DNA of 64,000 nt. Source: Hymenobacter canadensis (GTDB lineage: Bacteria > Bacteroidota > Bacteroidia > Cytophagales > Hymenobacteraceae). This document shows, piece after piece, positions 28,703 to 38,033 of the stretch (position 1 is the stretch's first letter; each line of letters opens with the position of its first letter). Position numbers and translations under genes: made by a program. The notes below the pieces were generated by a model, which was not told where the DNA came from, ran no database searches, and saw nothing but the letters and a program-made list of their open reading frames with translations. The stretch is from contig NZ_CP114767.1 of the NCBI RefSeq assembly GCF_027359925.1, positions 1,798,001 through 1,862,000 of the forward strand. The letters run 5' to 3'.

Positions 28703-29410
28703 ATGCAGCACGCCCACACGCACCCCCACCCGGAGGACCATCTGACCAGTTCGGCGATGTTGCAGGACATTGTCATCGGGCTTTCTGATGGCCTGACGGT
28801 ACCCTTTGCGCTGGCGGCCGGCCTGAGCGGGGCAGTGCAGTCGTCGGAGCTGGTGATTACGGCGGGACTGGCGGAAATTGTGGCGGGCTCCATTGCCATG
28901 GGTTTAGGCGGCTATCTGGCGGGCCGAACCGAAGTAGAGCATTATACCGCCGAGCTGGCGCGCGAGCACCAAGAGGTGCAGCAGGTACCGCACGTAGAGC
29001 GGGCCGAAGTGGATGAGCTGCTGGCCGAAATGGGCCTCTCGGCCGAAACCCGCGCTCTGGCCGTGCAGGAACTCACCGCCGACCCCGAGCAATGGGTGCG
29101 CTTCATGATGAAATACGAGCTGGGTCTGGAGCAGCCCGACCCGCGCCAGGCCCCCAAAAGTGCCGTCACCATCAGTCTGGCTTATGCGCTGGGCGGCTTG
29201 ATTCCGCTGAGCGCCTACTTCCTGACCAACACCCCAACCGACGGCCTGATCTGGTCGGCGGTGATAACGCTGGTGTGTCTGCTGCTTTTCGGCTACCTCA
29301 AGAGCCGCCTGACCGGCCAGCCGCCCGTTACCGGTGCCCTGCGCATGGCCGGTATCGGGGCGCTGGCGGCCGGCGCGGCGTTTTTTGTCGCCCGCCTGAT
29401 CAGCTCGTAG
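28703..29410 (+). CDS. VIT1/CCC1 family iron/manganese transporter
   Basis: A 235-residue membrane protein. The N-terminus is histidine rich (MQHAHTHPHPEDH), followed by LQDIVIGLSDGLTVPFALAAGLSGA and VAGSIAMGLGGYLAGRTE, the first two conserved VIT helices; a charged cytoplasmic middle (HYTAELAREHQEVQQV) resembles the metal-binding helices of plant VIT1; three more membrane helices follow. The family moves Fe2+ or Mn2+ out of the cytoplasm. Divergent from dps, with 139 bp between starts, so shared control is plausible. Confidence 0.9.
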   Translation: MQHAHTHPHPEDHLTSSAMLQDIVIGLSDGLTVPFALAAGLSGAVQSSELVITAGLAEIVAGSIAMGLGGYLAGRTEVEHYTAELAREHQEVQQVPHVERAEVDELLAEMGLSAETRALAVQELTADPEQWVRFMMKYELGLEQPDPRQAPKSAVTISLAYALGGLIPLSAYFLTNTPTDGLIWSAVITLVCLLLFGYLKSRLTGQPPVTGALRMAGIGALAAGAAFFVARLISS

Positions 29411-29444
29411 TCAGCGGCTATCTTCCTTCATTCCGGTATTCCCT

Positions 29445-29981
29445 ATGCCTTTCCCCTTCTTCGGCGACGACAAGTCCACCATTGCCCGGCTACTTTCCAC
29501 CCTGCCCCAGACCGGCCGCCTGGAGTGGATAGGCCTGCGCCCGGCCCGCCGCGAGCCACTGCTCTCCGTGCCCGAAGCTACCGTAGAAACCGACCGGCAT
29601 CTGGCCGGCGACCACGCCCGGCCCAAAGCCGGCGGCAAGCGCCAGATTACGCTGGTGCAGCAGGAGCATCTGGCGGCCGTGGGCGGATACCTGGGCCTGG
29701 AGGCGCCAGTGGAACCCGGCCGCCTGCGCCGCAATCTGGTGGTGAGTGGGTTGAATCTACTGGCACTTAAGAACCGGCAAATACTCATCGGGGACACGGT
29801 GGTGCTGGAGATTACGGGCGAGTGCCACCCCTGCTCCCGCATGGAGGAAGAGCTGGGCCCCGGCGGCTACAACGCCATGCGCGGCCACGGCGGCATCACA
29901 GCGCGCATTGTGCACGGTGGCGTCATCCGGGTTGGTGATGCGGTGCGGGTGGCACCGGCAGTGGCTGCAGCAGCGGAGTAG
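29445..29981 (+). CDS. MOSC domain protein
   Basis: A 178-residue protein with a MOSC domain: the segment RRNLVVSGLNLLALKNRQILIGD, then ECHPCSRMEEELGPGGYNAMRGHGGI, where the conserved cysteine lies in HPCSRM. MOSC domains handle sulfur or bind molybdenum cofactor, as in YiiM-type proteins. No molybdenum genes are nearby. It begins 34 bp after the VIT gene and is probably in the same transcript. Confidence 0.87.
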   Translation: MPFPFFGDDKSTIARLLSTLPQTGRLEWIGLRPARREPLLSVPEATVETDRHLAGDHARPKAGGKRQITLVQQEHLAAVGGYLGLEAPVEPGRLRRNLVVSGLNLLALKNRQILIGDTVVLEITGECHPCSRMEEELGPGGYNAMRGHGGITARIVHGGVIRVGDAVRVAPAVAAAAE

Positions 29982-29995
29982 CGCTGCGGCAGAAC

Positions 29996-30418
29996 CTAGG
30001 CCAGTATGGCTTTGTAGGTGATGATGGCCTGCAGCACTTTCGACACAGGACAATTCTGGCTGGCGTCGTCTACCAAAAGCTCAAACTGCTCGGCTGACAG
30101 CCCGGGCACGGTTGCATCAACAGTCAGGTGCGAGCCGACAATGCAGCCTTCGCGCATCGCCATTTCGCACTGCGCATAGATGTACTCGGCCGTGAAGCCC
30201 GCCGATTGCAGGTTGAAAGCCAGCTTCATAGCGAAGCAGCCGGCGTGGGCCGCGGCCAGCAGTTCCTCGGGGTTGGTACCCGCTTCTCCTTCCGCAAAGC
30301 GTGAGCGGTAACCATAGCGGGCTTCCTGTAGCACGGTGCTGCCGGTACTGATCTGGCCGTCGCCGTCGGTGCCCCGGCCGTGCCATTGGGCCGCCGCGAA
30401 TCGTTGAATAGTATGCAT
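29996..30418 (-). CDS. OsmC/Ohr family peroxiredoxin
   Basis: A 140-residue protein with both redox cysteines of the OsmC family: one in AAHAGCFAMKLAF and one in SQNCPVSKVL. The middle has GTNPEELLAAAHAGC as in OsmC proteins. These enzymes reduce organic hydroperoxides. It converges with the MOSC gene, 14 bp apart. TAGCTTTA a few bases before the start resembles a -7 element. Confidence 0.9.
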   Translation of the reverse strand: MHTIQRFAAAQWHGRGTDGDGQISTGSTVLQEARYGYRSRFAEGEAGTNPEELLAAAHAGCFAMKLAFNLQSAGFTAEYIYAQCEMAMREGCIVGSHLTVDATVPGLSAEQFELLVDDASQNCPVSKVLQAIITYKAILA

Positions 30419-31064
30419 ATAAAGCTAATAGGCGCTGAGGGTAAACTCCTCTCGTGGTAGGCGGCCAAAGCAGGCAGCCCACTGGTACGCGGCGCAATTT
30501 TGGCTGAAATTTACCTTCCCCGGGCGAACCTACCCAAGGCGGGGGCCTTCCATTTCGGGAACGGCCCGCACGAAATTGGGAAACCGCCCGTCTTACTGGT
30601 AGCCGTACAACTGGTTCCGGCGGTTTCCTGCACGGTGTAGACGTATGCTCGCGTCTCTACACCGTTCGCAAAGGGGTTACGCTTAAAATCGACCGGAAAA
30701 TTGTGCTGAATAGTTCTTCCAGACTATTCAAAAAGCCGCGGGTGCAGCTGGCACCTATCCATGGAATGCTATCGGGTCGGCTATCGTGCTCGGCCGCTTA
30801 TTTGTGTGGTCTTACTTCTGCCTGGAACTATTCAAATAGTACAGGAAAGCGCTAAACGCAGATTGAAAGAACGTGTTCAGAGATAGCCGCAATCTTATAC
30901 ATTTGCATTTTTTAATGAAAATTTAATCCTTTTCACCAATCCGATTCCGGTGCAGTTACCGTATGGCTCTTGTCTTCGGAATGGCCAGTTGTGAATCAGC
31001 AAAGTACAACCAGCACCTGAAGACATCTGGCTGCATTTTTCCACTTCACTTCCCATTTCCTGTG
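30419..31064. other. 646-bp intergenic region with one short hairpin
   Basis: No convincing gene is visible. It holds one small inverted repeat (arms ACGGTGTAGA 30632-30641 and its complement 30656-30665, with GACG/CGTC next to the loop), related to the GAGACGC palindromes at 41095 and 63866. The last 200 bp are AT-rich and probably carry the promoter of the DUF4394 gene. Confidence 0.5.
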
Positions 31065-34000
31065 ATGACAACATCCTTACGCTCTCCATTAACGCCTTTC
31101 AACCGCCGGATGCTGGGCCTCACTGTGGGTCTGGGCCTGCTGGGTACCGTAGCGGCCCAGGCCCAGACGGTTTACGGCCTCAACCGGGCATCCAGCCAGC
31201 TGATTGTATCGACTTTCACCGGAGGTGGCACTCCTGCTTTCCTGACGATTACGGGCGTGGCAGTAGGCCAGACCATCGTGGGGCTGGATTCGCGGCCCGC
31301 AACCGGCGAGCTGTTTGCGCTGGGCTACACGGGTAGCGGCACGGCTCAGCTGTATAGCATCAACAAAACCTCCGGCGCGGCTACGGCCGTTGGGGGCACA
31401 CTGGCGCTGGCCCTGGGTAGCGGCACCGAGGGCATTGGCTTCGATTTCAACCCTACCGTTGACCGGATTCGGGTGACGAGCCTGACGGGAGGCAATTTCC
31501 GCCTCAACCCCAACAACGGCGCGCTGGCCTTCACGGATGGGAACCTGAACCTGGCTTCCGGTGCGCCGGCAGTAGGCTCGGTGGCCTACACCAATAGCTT
31601 CATCGGCACAGCTACTACCACACTCTACGATGTGGATGAAAGCCGCTCAACGCTCTACACCCAGAACCCGCCCAACAACGGCACGCTGGTTACGCCCCTG
31701 TCCATTACGCGCAACGCTCTGCCTCTGCTGGCTGCCGGCGACCAGACAGACCTCGACATCTACACCGACCCGGCCACCCGCAGCCAGCTGGCACTGCTGA
31801 CCGTGACGCGGGTTACCAATTCCGGTCCGCAGACCACGTTTTATACCCTGGATCTGGCTTCCGGCAACGCTTCGCTGCTGATGACCGGCCAGGCCGGACT
31901 GGCGGTGGATGACATTACGTTCGGCATCGACCGGACGGCGCCGGCCCCGAGCGGGCAGTTGCTGTATGCGCTGAACACCAACAACACGCTGGTATCGTTC
32001 TACTCCAACACGCCCGGCTACATTCTGGCCGCCACAACAATCACGGGCATCACGACCGGCCAGACGCTGGTGGGCACCGACTTCCGGCCCAACAACGGCC
32101 AGTACATCGGGCTGGGCTATGATGCTACTACGGCCGGCAACAACACGCAGCTCTACAGCATTGTGCCGGCCACAGGCGTGGCCACGCCCATCGGCATGGC
32201 CATCCGGCTGGAGCTGGGCGGCCCCACCGATAACATCGGCTTCGACTTCAACCCGACCGTGGACCGGATTCGGGTGGTGAGCACCAACCGCGCCGACTTC
32301 CGCCTCAACCCCAACAACGGCGCCCTGGCTGCCACCGATGGCCAGCTTACGTACGCTGCCGGCGACCCGAACGTCGGCACCGCGCCCCGCATTGGCACGG
32401 TGGGCTACACCAACAGCTTCCCCGGCAGCACCGCCACTGTGCTCTACGACATCGATGAGGCGCTAAGCATTCTGGCCACGCAGAACCCGCCGAATGCCGG
32501 CATCCTGAACACGGTGGGCAACAATACGGGCCTGGCCCTGAACCCGGCCAACGCCCTGGCTGACCTCGACATCTTCTTCGACCAGAGCACCTCCACCAAC
32601 CGCGCCTTCCTGACGGCCAACCCCAACGGACAGGCCACCAGCAACCTCTACACGCTGGACCTGGGCACGGCCAACCCCACGCTGGTGGGCGCCATCGGGC
32701 TGGGCATTCCGGTGCGGGATGTGGCCGCGCTGATTGGCGGCGCCAATGCGTCGGCGGCCCTCACGGGGCGCCTGCTCTACGGCGTGGCCGGCGGCAACCT
32801 TGTATCGTTTGACTCCGGCAACCCCGGCGTTATTCGCACGGCTGTCAACATCACCGGCCTGCCCGCGGATGGCTCGCAGGTGCTGGTGGGCACCGATTTC
32901 CGCCCCGCCAATGGGATGCTGTACGCACTGGGCTACAATGCCACCGCGCAGCAGGGCCAGCTCTACACTCTGAACCTGAGCACCGGCGCCCTGGCGCCGG
33001 TAGGCAGCCTGCAGGCCCTGCCGCTAGGAACCGTGGCTTCCAGCATCGGCTTCGACTTCAACCCGGTACCGGACCGGATTCGTATCACGTCGGCTGCCAA
33101 CCAGGCCAACCTGCGGATGAACCCGAACGATGGCACGTTCCTCACCGACGGTACGCTCACGAACCCCAACGGGGCCCCGGCGCTGTCGGGCGTGGCCTAT
33201 ACCAACAACGACAACAACACCGCCACCGGCACCACACTCTACGGCTACGACCAGACCCGCAACGTACTGCTGCGCTCCACTGACGCCAACCTCGGCACGT
33301 ATGTAGACCAGGAGGCCACGGGCCTGACCATTGCGGCTGGGGCTGATTTCGACATCTTCGCCGACCTCACTACGCCGGCTACGCCCGTCAACACGGCGTA
33401 TCTGGTGGCCGCCCCCACGGGCAGCAGCGCCGACAACCTGTACACCGTCGACCTGACCAGCGGCAGCGCCACGGTGGTCGGCCGCATCGGTAGTGGCTCC
33501 AATATCACCGGGCTGGCCGCCTTCCTGACGCCGGTACTCAACGGCATCACCTGGACTGGCGCCATCAACAGTGACTGGACCAACCCCGGCAACTGGAACC
33601 CCATGCAGGTGCCCACCGCCGCCGACAACGTAACGATTCCGGACGTTGCCAATGACCCGGTGGTTAGCACCGCCCAGCAGGTCAACAGCCTGTTGCTGGG
33701 CAGCGGCGCCACCCTCACCACGGCCGACGGCAGCCAGCTCACGCTCAATGGCAACTTCACGAATACCGGCGGCTCGGTACTGGGCTCCGGCAACGGCGAG
33801 TTCCGCTTCTCGGGCTCAACGGTGCAGACCATCAGTGGCACCAGCACCACGTTCAACAACCTGACGGCCGGTCCGGCCGGCGTCACGGCCAGCGCACCGG
33901 TATTGGTGCAGCGGGTATTGCTGCTCAATGGCACCTTCACGTCTAACGGCAACCTGACGCTGCTTTCCAACGCTACCGGCACGGCCCACGTCGTGAACAA

Positions 34001-35426
34001 CGGCGCGGGTGTGGTGAGCGGCAGAGCCACGGTGCAGCGCTACATTGATGGCTCCCGCAACGGCGGCAGCGGCTACCGCCATTATTCGGCGCCGGTATCC
34101 GTCTCCACGGTGGCCGATCTGGCAACCAGCGGCTTCTCGCCGGTGGTGAACCCCGCCTACAACACGGCCGCGGTTCCGGCCGCCGTCACGCCCTTCCCCA
34201 CCGTATTTGGGTACCGCGAAACCCGGGTGAATACCAGCGGCAACCCCGCCCCGCAGGATTTCGACAAAGGCTTCTTCTCGCCTAACGCCACCACCGACAC
34301 CCTGATGGTTAGCCGTGGCTACACCGTGAACATTCCGGCCGCTCAGACCGTGGATTTCGTGGGCACGCTCAATAATGGCACCTACACCACCGGCAACCTG
34401 ACCCGCGGCACGCAGACCGAATCGGGCTGGCACCTGCGTGGCAACCCCTACCCTTCGCCCATTGACTGGGAACTGGTAGTGCGCAACAACGTGGATGCCA
34501 CGGTATATGTCTACCGCTCGGAGGGACAGTATGCCGGCACCTATTCCACTTATTTGGTAAACCGGCCTGATGCTAGCACTAATGGCGGTGAGCGGCGCAT
34601 TGCCTCGGGCCAGGGCTTCTTTGTCCGGGCCAGCTTCGCGGGTACCTCTGATGCTTCGCTCACGTTCAACAATACGTCCCGCTACACGTCCTACGAAAAC
34701 CCCGTATTCCAGCGCGGCGCCTCCGATTCGCCTCTGGTACGGCTGGATTTGCGTAGCGCAGCCGGCGCCGCTGATGAAGCGGTAGTGTACTTCGAGGCCG
34801 CCGCTACCGCCGGCTTCGACTCGCAACTGGATGCCTACAAGCTGCAGGGCGGTTCGTCGCTGCTGCTGGCCAGCGAGGCTACCTCGGGTACGCTGCTGGC
34901 CGTGAATGCGCTGCCGCAACTAGCACAGCGCGACGTGCTGGTGCCCCTGCGGGTGCAAGCCGCCGCCGGCAGCTACACCCTGCGGGCCACAGAGCTGCTG
35001 CGCCTGCCGGCCGGCACTTTTGCATACCTCCGCGATGCGCAGACCGGTACCATCACTGACCTCACCAATCAGGCACAGTACAGCTTCGTGCTAAACGCTG
35101 GGGCGGTTGCTACGGGTCGTTTCTCGGTGCTGCTCACCCAGCAGCGCGTGCTGGCCAATGCGCCGGCGTCGCTGAGCCAGCAGGTGGCGGTGTTCCCGAA
35201 CCCAGCCCGCGGCACGGTATCAGTTAGCCTGCCTGCTTCGCTGGCACGCCAAGCTACGGCAGTACAGCTGCTCAATTCGCTCGGGCAGACGGTGCGCAGC
35301 CTCACGCTGCCCGCCGGCTCTACCGATGTGCGCCAGATTCCGCTGACGGGCGTGGCCACCGGCGTGTATACGCTGCGGCTGCAGACCGAGCAAGGCACCA
35401 TCAACAAGCGCCTGATTGTAGAATAG
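31065..35426 (+). CDS. Secreted protein with three DUF4394 domains and T9SS sorting domain
   Basis: A 1453-residue exported protein. A long signal peptide ends near AAQAQ (34). Three tandem DUF4394 domains follow (roughly 35-290, 300-565 and 580-830), each with the paired GxDFRPxxGxxxALGY and GFDFNPTxDRIRV motifs and later AYTN and LYDIDE segments. A linker starting WTGAINSDWTNPGNWNP opens beta-rich sequence, and the end is a type A T9SS sorting domain (VFPNPARGTVSVSLP, LTGVATGVYTLRLQTEQG). The protein should cross the outer membrane by T9SS and stay on, or leave, the cell surface. DUF4394 function is unknown. ATG 31065 begins the signal peptide. Confidence 0.9.
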   Translation: MTTSLRSPLTPFNRRMLGLTVGLGLLGTVAAQAQTVYGLNRASSQLIVSTFTGGGTPAFLTITGVAVGQTIVGLDSRPATGELFALGYTGSGTAQLYSINKTSGAATAVGGTLALALGSGTEGIGFDFNPTVDRIRVTSLTGGNFRLNPNNGALAFTDGNLNLASGAPAVGSVAYTNSFIGTATTTLYDVDESRSTLYTQNPPNNGTLVTPLSITRNALPLLAAGDQTDLDIYTDPATRSQLALLTVTRVTNSGPQTTFYTLDLASGNASLLMTGQAGLAVDDITFGIDRTAPAPSGQLLYALNTNNTLVSFYSNTPGYILAATTITGITTGQTLVGTDFRPNNGQYIGLGYDATTAGNNTQLYSIVPATGVATPIGMAIRLELGGPTDNIGFDFNPTVDRIRVVSTNRADFRLNPNNGALAATDGQLTYAAGDPNVGTAPRIGTVGYTNSFPGSTATVLYDIDEALSILATQNPPNAGILNTVGNNTGLALNPANALADLDIFFDQSTSTNRAFLTANPNGQATSNLYTLDLGTANPTLVGAIGLGIPVRDVAALIGGANASAALTGRLLYGVAGGNLVSFDSGNPGVIRTAVNITGLPADGSQVLVGTDFRPANGMLYALGYNATAQQGQLYTLNLSTGALAPVGSLQALPLGTVASSIGFDFNPVPDRIRITSAANQANLRMNPNDGTFLTDGTLTNPNGAPALSGVAYTNNDNNTATGTTLYGYDQTRNVLLRSTDANLGTYVDQEATGLTIAAGADFDIFADLTTPATPVNTAYLVAAPTGSSADNLYTVDLTSGSATVVGRIGSGSNITGLAAFLTPVLNGITWTGAINSDWTNPGNWNPMQVPTAADNVTIPDVANDPVVSTAQQVNSLLLGSGATLTTADGSQLTLNGNFTNTGGSVLGSGNGEFRFSGSTVQTISGTSTTFNNLTAGPAGVTASAPVLVQRVLLLNGTFTSNGNLTLLSNATGTAHVVNNGAGVVSGRATVQRYIDGSRNGGSGYRHYSAPVSVSTVADLATSGFSPVVNPAYNTAAVPAAVTPFPTVFGYRETRVNTSGNPAPQDFDKGFFSPNATTDTLMVSRGYTVNIPAAQTVDFVGTLNNGTYTTGNLTRGTQTESGWHLRGNPYPSPIDWELVVRNNVDATVYVYRSEGQYAGTYSTYLVNRPDASTNGGERRIASGQGFFVRASFAGTSDASLTFNNTSRYTSYENPVFQRGASDSPLVRLDLRSAAGAADEAVVYFEAAATAGFDSQLDAYKLQGGSSLLLASEATSGTLLAVNALPQLAQRDVLVPLRVQAAAGSYTLRATELLRLPAGTFAYLRDAQTGTITDLTNQAQYSFVLNAGAVATGRFSVLLTQQRVLANAPASLSQQVAVFPNPARGTVSVSLPASLARQATAVQLLNSLGQTVRSLTLPAGSTDVRQIPLTGVATGVYTLRLQTEQGTINKRLIVE

Positions 35427-35438
35427 TCGTTGCCTAAT

Positions 35439-35473
35439 GGTCCGGTTGCGCAGGCTTTCCTCGCAACCGGACC
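35439..35473 (+). terminator. Hairpin after the DUF4394 gene
   Basis: A perfect 12-bp stem (GGTCCGGTTGCG and its complement) with an 11-bp loop starts 12 bp after the stop. There is no long T-run, so termination may be partial. Confidence 0.6.
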
Positions 35474-35521
35474 GCTGTGCCGGCTTCGGTTTACCTTCTT
35501 TGTTTTGCTACTTCCCTTCCT

Positions 35522-35737
35522 ATGAAAATCCTTTTCTCTTCGCTTCGTTTTGCCTTTGCTACGGCCGGAATTTTTCTAGTAGCCGGGGGCATCAACTTAG
35601 TCCAGGCCCAGGGCCCCGGTTCCGGTGGCCCCGTTCCAGAACCTACCGCCGTACCGATTGACGGTGGTGCTTCGCTGCTACTGGCAGCCGGCGTAGGCTT
35701 CGGCCTCAAAAAGCTGCGTGAACACCGTAAGCGCTAA
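35522..35737 (+). CDS. Small exported protein with PID-CTERM-like tail
   Basis: A 71-residue protein: signal peptide to about residue 30 (VQAQ), a glycine/proline linker, then PEPTAVPIDGGASLLLAAGVG, a hydrophobic segment and the basic end KKLREHRKR. The order PID motif, membrane helix, basic cluster is the layout of Bacteroidota PID-CTERM sorting signals, analogous to PEP-CTERM. Nearly all of the mature protein is sorting signal. It follows the T9SS substrate gene and ends at a very strong hairpin. ATG at 35522 gives the signal peptide. Confidence 0.8.
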   Translation: MKILFSSLRFAFATAGIFLVAGGINLVQAQGPGSGGPVPEPTAVPIDGGASLLLAAGVGFGLKKLREHRKR

Positions 35738-35745
35738 GCGCTGCT

Positions 35746-35807
35746 AATACGGCACACGAAAAAGCCCGTTTCCAGAGCTGGAAACGGGCTTTTTCGTGTG
35801 CCGTATT
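35746..35807. terminator. Very long perfect hairpin terminator
   Basis: A perfect 30-bp stem (35746-35775 and 35778-35807) with only AG between arms, including AAAAAGCCCG and CGGGCTTTTT, follows the PID-CTERM-like gene. The inner 15 bp look like a standard terminator; the outer part extends it. Confidence 0.9.
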
Positions 35808-36211
35808 TCTACTGGCGCGCAATTCGCCCAATGACTCATCCCAACGGCTCCAGGGAAAAAATTCGGTTATCTTATATCATTATAAAATATAACTACTGTG
35901 CCTGACACGTAGCTATTCTTCGGAAACGTGCCCTAGTACTATTAAATATATCGGAAAGACTTTGTCTTTTTATCACACATATTCAATTGGTTACCGGATT
36001 ATTTTACAATAATCACAAATTTATTTCATTCTATCCAAAATCCATTATCTACTATGTCATCGTATGTACCTTTGCTGTTAGTATCAAACTATCAGCTGCA
36101 CCACTTTTTATGGTGTAGCTGTCGCCCTTCTTACGCTTACTCCTGCGCAGCACACCTGGCCCAGGTTCCATTGAGTTTTGAGTTTACCTCTCACCACGAA
36201 TTTCAATTCGT
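35808..36211. other. AT-rich intergenic region
   Basis: About 400 bp, clearly AT-richer than the surroundings. An open frame at 36054-36257 has no gene-like features. I see no repeat or RNA structure. It probably contains the promoter of the small gene at 36212. Confidence 0.4.
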
Positions 36212-36421
36212 ATGGAACGTCACGTGCTTACTTCATCCTTACCTACTACTGCCGTAGCCCTTCTGCTGATTGCCAGCGGTACATTGTCTGCCAGCACGTT
36301 TTCGTCGTCTGCAGCCTCCTCCCTCTTTCAAACTACTGATATCGATGACTATCAGTACGGTGCCGCAGGCAAATTCCGGTCGAAGCACCGCGTTGCTCGC
36401 CGCCGCCTCGCCCTCGCTTAA
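36212..36421 (+). CDS. Small putative exported protein
   Basis: A 69-residue protein with a hydrophobic N-terminal stretch (TAVALLLIASGTLSAS) that could be a signal peptide, then a polar part and a basic end (KFRSKHRVARRRLA). No family is recognised. A terminator directly after the stop supports a real transcription unit. It converges with rtcB. Confidence 0.45.
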   Translation: MERHVLTSSLPTTAVALLLIASGTLSASTFSSSAASSLFQTTDIDDYQYGAAGKFRSKHRVARRRLALA

Positions 36422-36424
36422 CCA

Positions 36425-36458
36425 AAAAAGCGCCCAGACTACTGCCTGAGCGCTTTTT
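36425..36458. terminator. Terminator between small gene and rtcB
   Basis: AAAAAGCGC (36425-36433) pairs with GCGCTTTTT (36450-36458); the A-run and T-run make it suitable for both converging genes. Confidence 0.8.
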
Positions 36459-36480
36459 ATCGTGTTGGTTCTCTTGGCAC

Positions 36481-37881
36481 CTACGCACCTTCCATCCGCA
36501 CAATGCGCGGCGTGAAAGAGCCCAGCACATCCACCAGCTCGGTCTGGCTTTGCATCACGGCCCGGATGTCTTTGTAGGCCTGCGGGGCTTCATCGAGGCC
36601 GCCGCCAATCAGTTCGATGCCGTGCTGCTGCAGATAGCGCCGCACCTCCGCTTCGCCCAGCTCCTGCTTGGCCCGGGTCCGGGACATTGCCCGCCCCGCC
36701 CCATGCGACGCCGACGACAGCGAGGCCGCTTCGCCCCGCCCCCGCACAATAAAGCCGGGAGCCGTCATGGAGCCGGGAATGATGCCAAGCACCCCGGCCC
36801 CGGCCGGCGTGGCACCCTTGCGGTGCACAATGGCATCACGGCCATCAGCCAGCCGTTCTTTCCAGGCGAAGTTGTGGTGGTTTTCCACCTTCGCCAGAGG
36901 CCGCTCACCCAGGGCTTTGGCCAAGCGCTGATGAATCTGGTGGTGGCAGGCCGAGGCGTAGTCACCGGCCAGATTCATGGCGGCCCAGTATTCCTGTCCG
37001 GCCTCACTTTCCAGCGACAGCCAAGCCAGATTCTGGGCTTCGGCGGGCAGCTGGCAGACGTCTTTGGCGAGCTTGGTGTAGTGGTTGGCCACGCTGGCGC
37101 CCAGCCCCCGCGAGCCGCTGTGCGACAGCAGCCCCAGGTACTGGCCCACCGGCACGCCCAGCTCATTGGTAGGGTCGAGGATATCCACCACGCCCCACTC
37201 CACGAAGTGATTGCCGCCGCCGGACGTGCCGATATGCTCGGCGGCCGGGCCCTGCTTGTTGCGCAGGAAGCCTATGTCGCGGAACTCGGGACGCTCCAGC
37301 ACGGCGTGGTCGAGCTTCTGGCCGCGCACGAAGCCCTGCTTGTTGCCGAACCGCGTGTGCTCCAGCAGCAGCTTGCGCAGCTCCTGCACCCGCTGCTCCA
37401 GAAACTTGGGCGGCAGCGCAAACACCGACAGCGCCATCCGGCACCCAATGTCCACGCCCACGGCGTAGGGAATCACGGCGTTGTCGGTGGCCAGCACCCC
37501 GCCGATGGGCAGGCCGTAGCCGTGGTGGGCATCGGGCATGAGGGCGCCGGCCATGGTTACGGGCAGTTTCATGGCCGTTTCCATCTGGTGGATGGCACCC
37601 TGCTCGATGTGCTCGGCCCCGAAGACGGCGTAGCTTTTCCGCTCGGTGAGGGCAATATGGCGGCTGGGCGCGGGCAGCAGCGCGGCAGCCGTATGGCTCC
37701 AGTCGAGGTCGATGAGGAAGTCAGTGGGGTTTGCCAGCAGGGCCGTGAGCAGGGCCAACTGGTCGGTTTGAGAGAGTTTTTTGAGGTGCTTGCGCTGCAG
37801 CTGGGCCAGCGCCAGGCCAATAGCCCGGCCCTCGGGAAACCCGAGCTGGCGCAAGTCGTTGCCACGTAATTGTGAGGCCAT
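36481..37881 (-). CDS. rtcB: RtcB family RNA ligase
   Basis: A 466-residue GTP-dependent RNA ligase that joins 2',3'-cyclic phosphate or 3'-phosphate ends to 5'-OH ends. Metal-binding and catalytic residues are present: GVDIGCRM (D144, C147), GTSGGGNHFVE (H225), LLSHSGSRGLG (H254), ENHHNFAW (H335), VHRKGATPA, IIPGSM and SHGAGRAMSR, whose H393 is the expected guanylylated histidine. It is the last gene of a minus-strand locus that begins with a TROVE gene and includes five tRNA-like RNAs directly upstream, so it is best read as part of an RNA-repair operon. No RtcA or archease gene is nearby. Confidence 0.95.
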   Translation of the reverse strand: MASQLRGNDLRQLGFPEGRAIGLALAQLQRKHLKKLSQTDQLALLTALLANPTDFLIDLDWSHTAAALLPAPSRHIALTERKSYAVFGAEHIEQGAIHQMETAMKLPVTMAGALMPDAHHGYGLPIGGVLATDNAVIPYAVGVDIGCRMALSVFALPPKFLEQRVQELRKLLLEHTRFGNKQGFVRGQKLDHAVLERPEFRDIGFLRNKQGPAAEHIGTSGGGNHFVEWGVVDILDPTNELGVPVGQYLGLLSHSGSRGLGASVANHYTKLAKDVCQLPAEAQNLAWLSLESEAGQEYWAAMNLAGDYASACHHQIHQRLAKALGERPLAKVENHHNFAWKERLADGRDAIVHRKGATPAGAGVLGIIPGSMTAPGFIVRGRGEAASLSSASHGAGRAMSRTRAKQELGEAEVRRYLQQHGIELIGGGLDEAPQAYKDIRAVMQSQTELVDVLGSFTPRIVRMEGA

Positions 37882-38033
37882 GATGGAGGAATTCGTGAGT
37901 GGGAAGTAGTTAGTATTGAGTAGTTGGTATCAAGTATCGGTCAGTTCTTATCAATTGATTGACAATAAGTAATTAGTTGTGAATGATAGGTAATGCGGAT
38001 AACTGAGTAGGATTTGTGTTGTATTTGCCGGAT
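37882..38033 (-). other. Leader between RNA array and rtcB
   Basis: About 150 bp, AT-rich, with several short related words (TAGTTGGTAT, TTAGTATTGA, TTAGTTGTGA). No open frame or strong hairpin. It could hold a separate rtcB promoter, but I see no clear -7 element. Confidence 0.4.

Noticed and set aside
36054..36257. 67-residue plus-strand frame
   Set aside because: Overlaps the start of the better-supported small gene at 36212, has no signal peptide, domain or plausible upstream signal.
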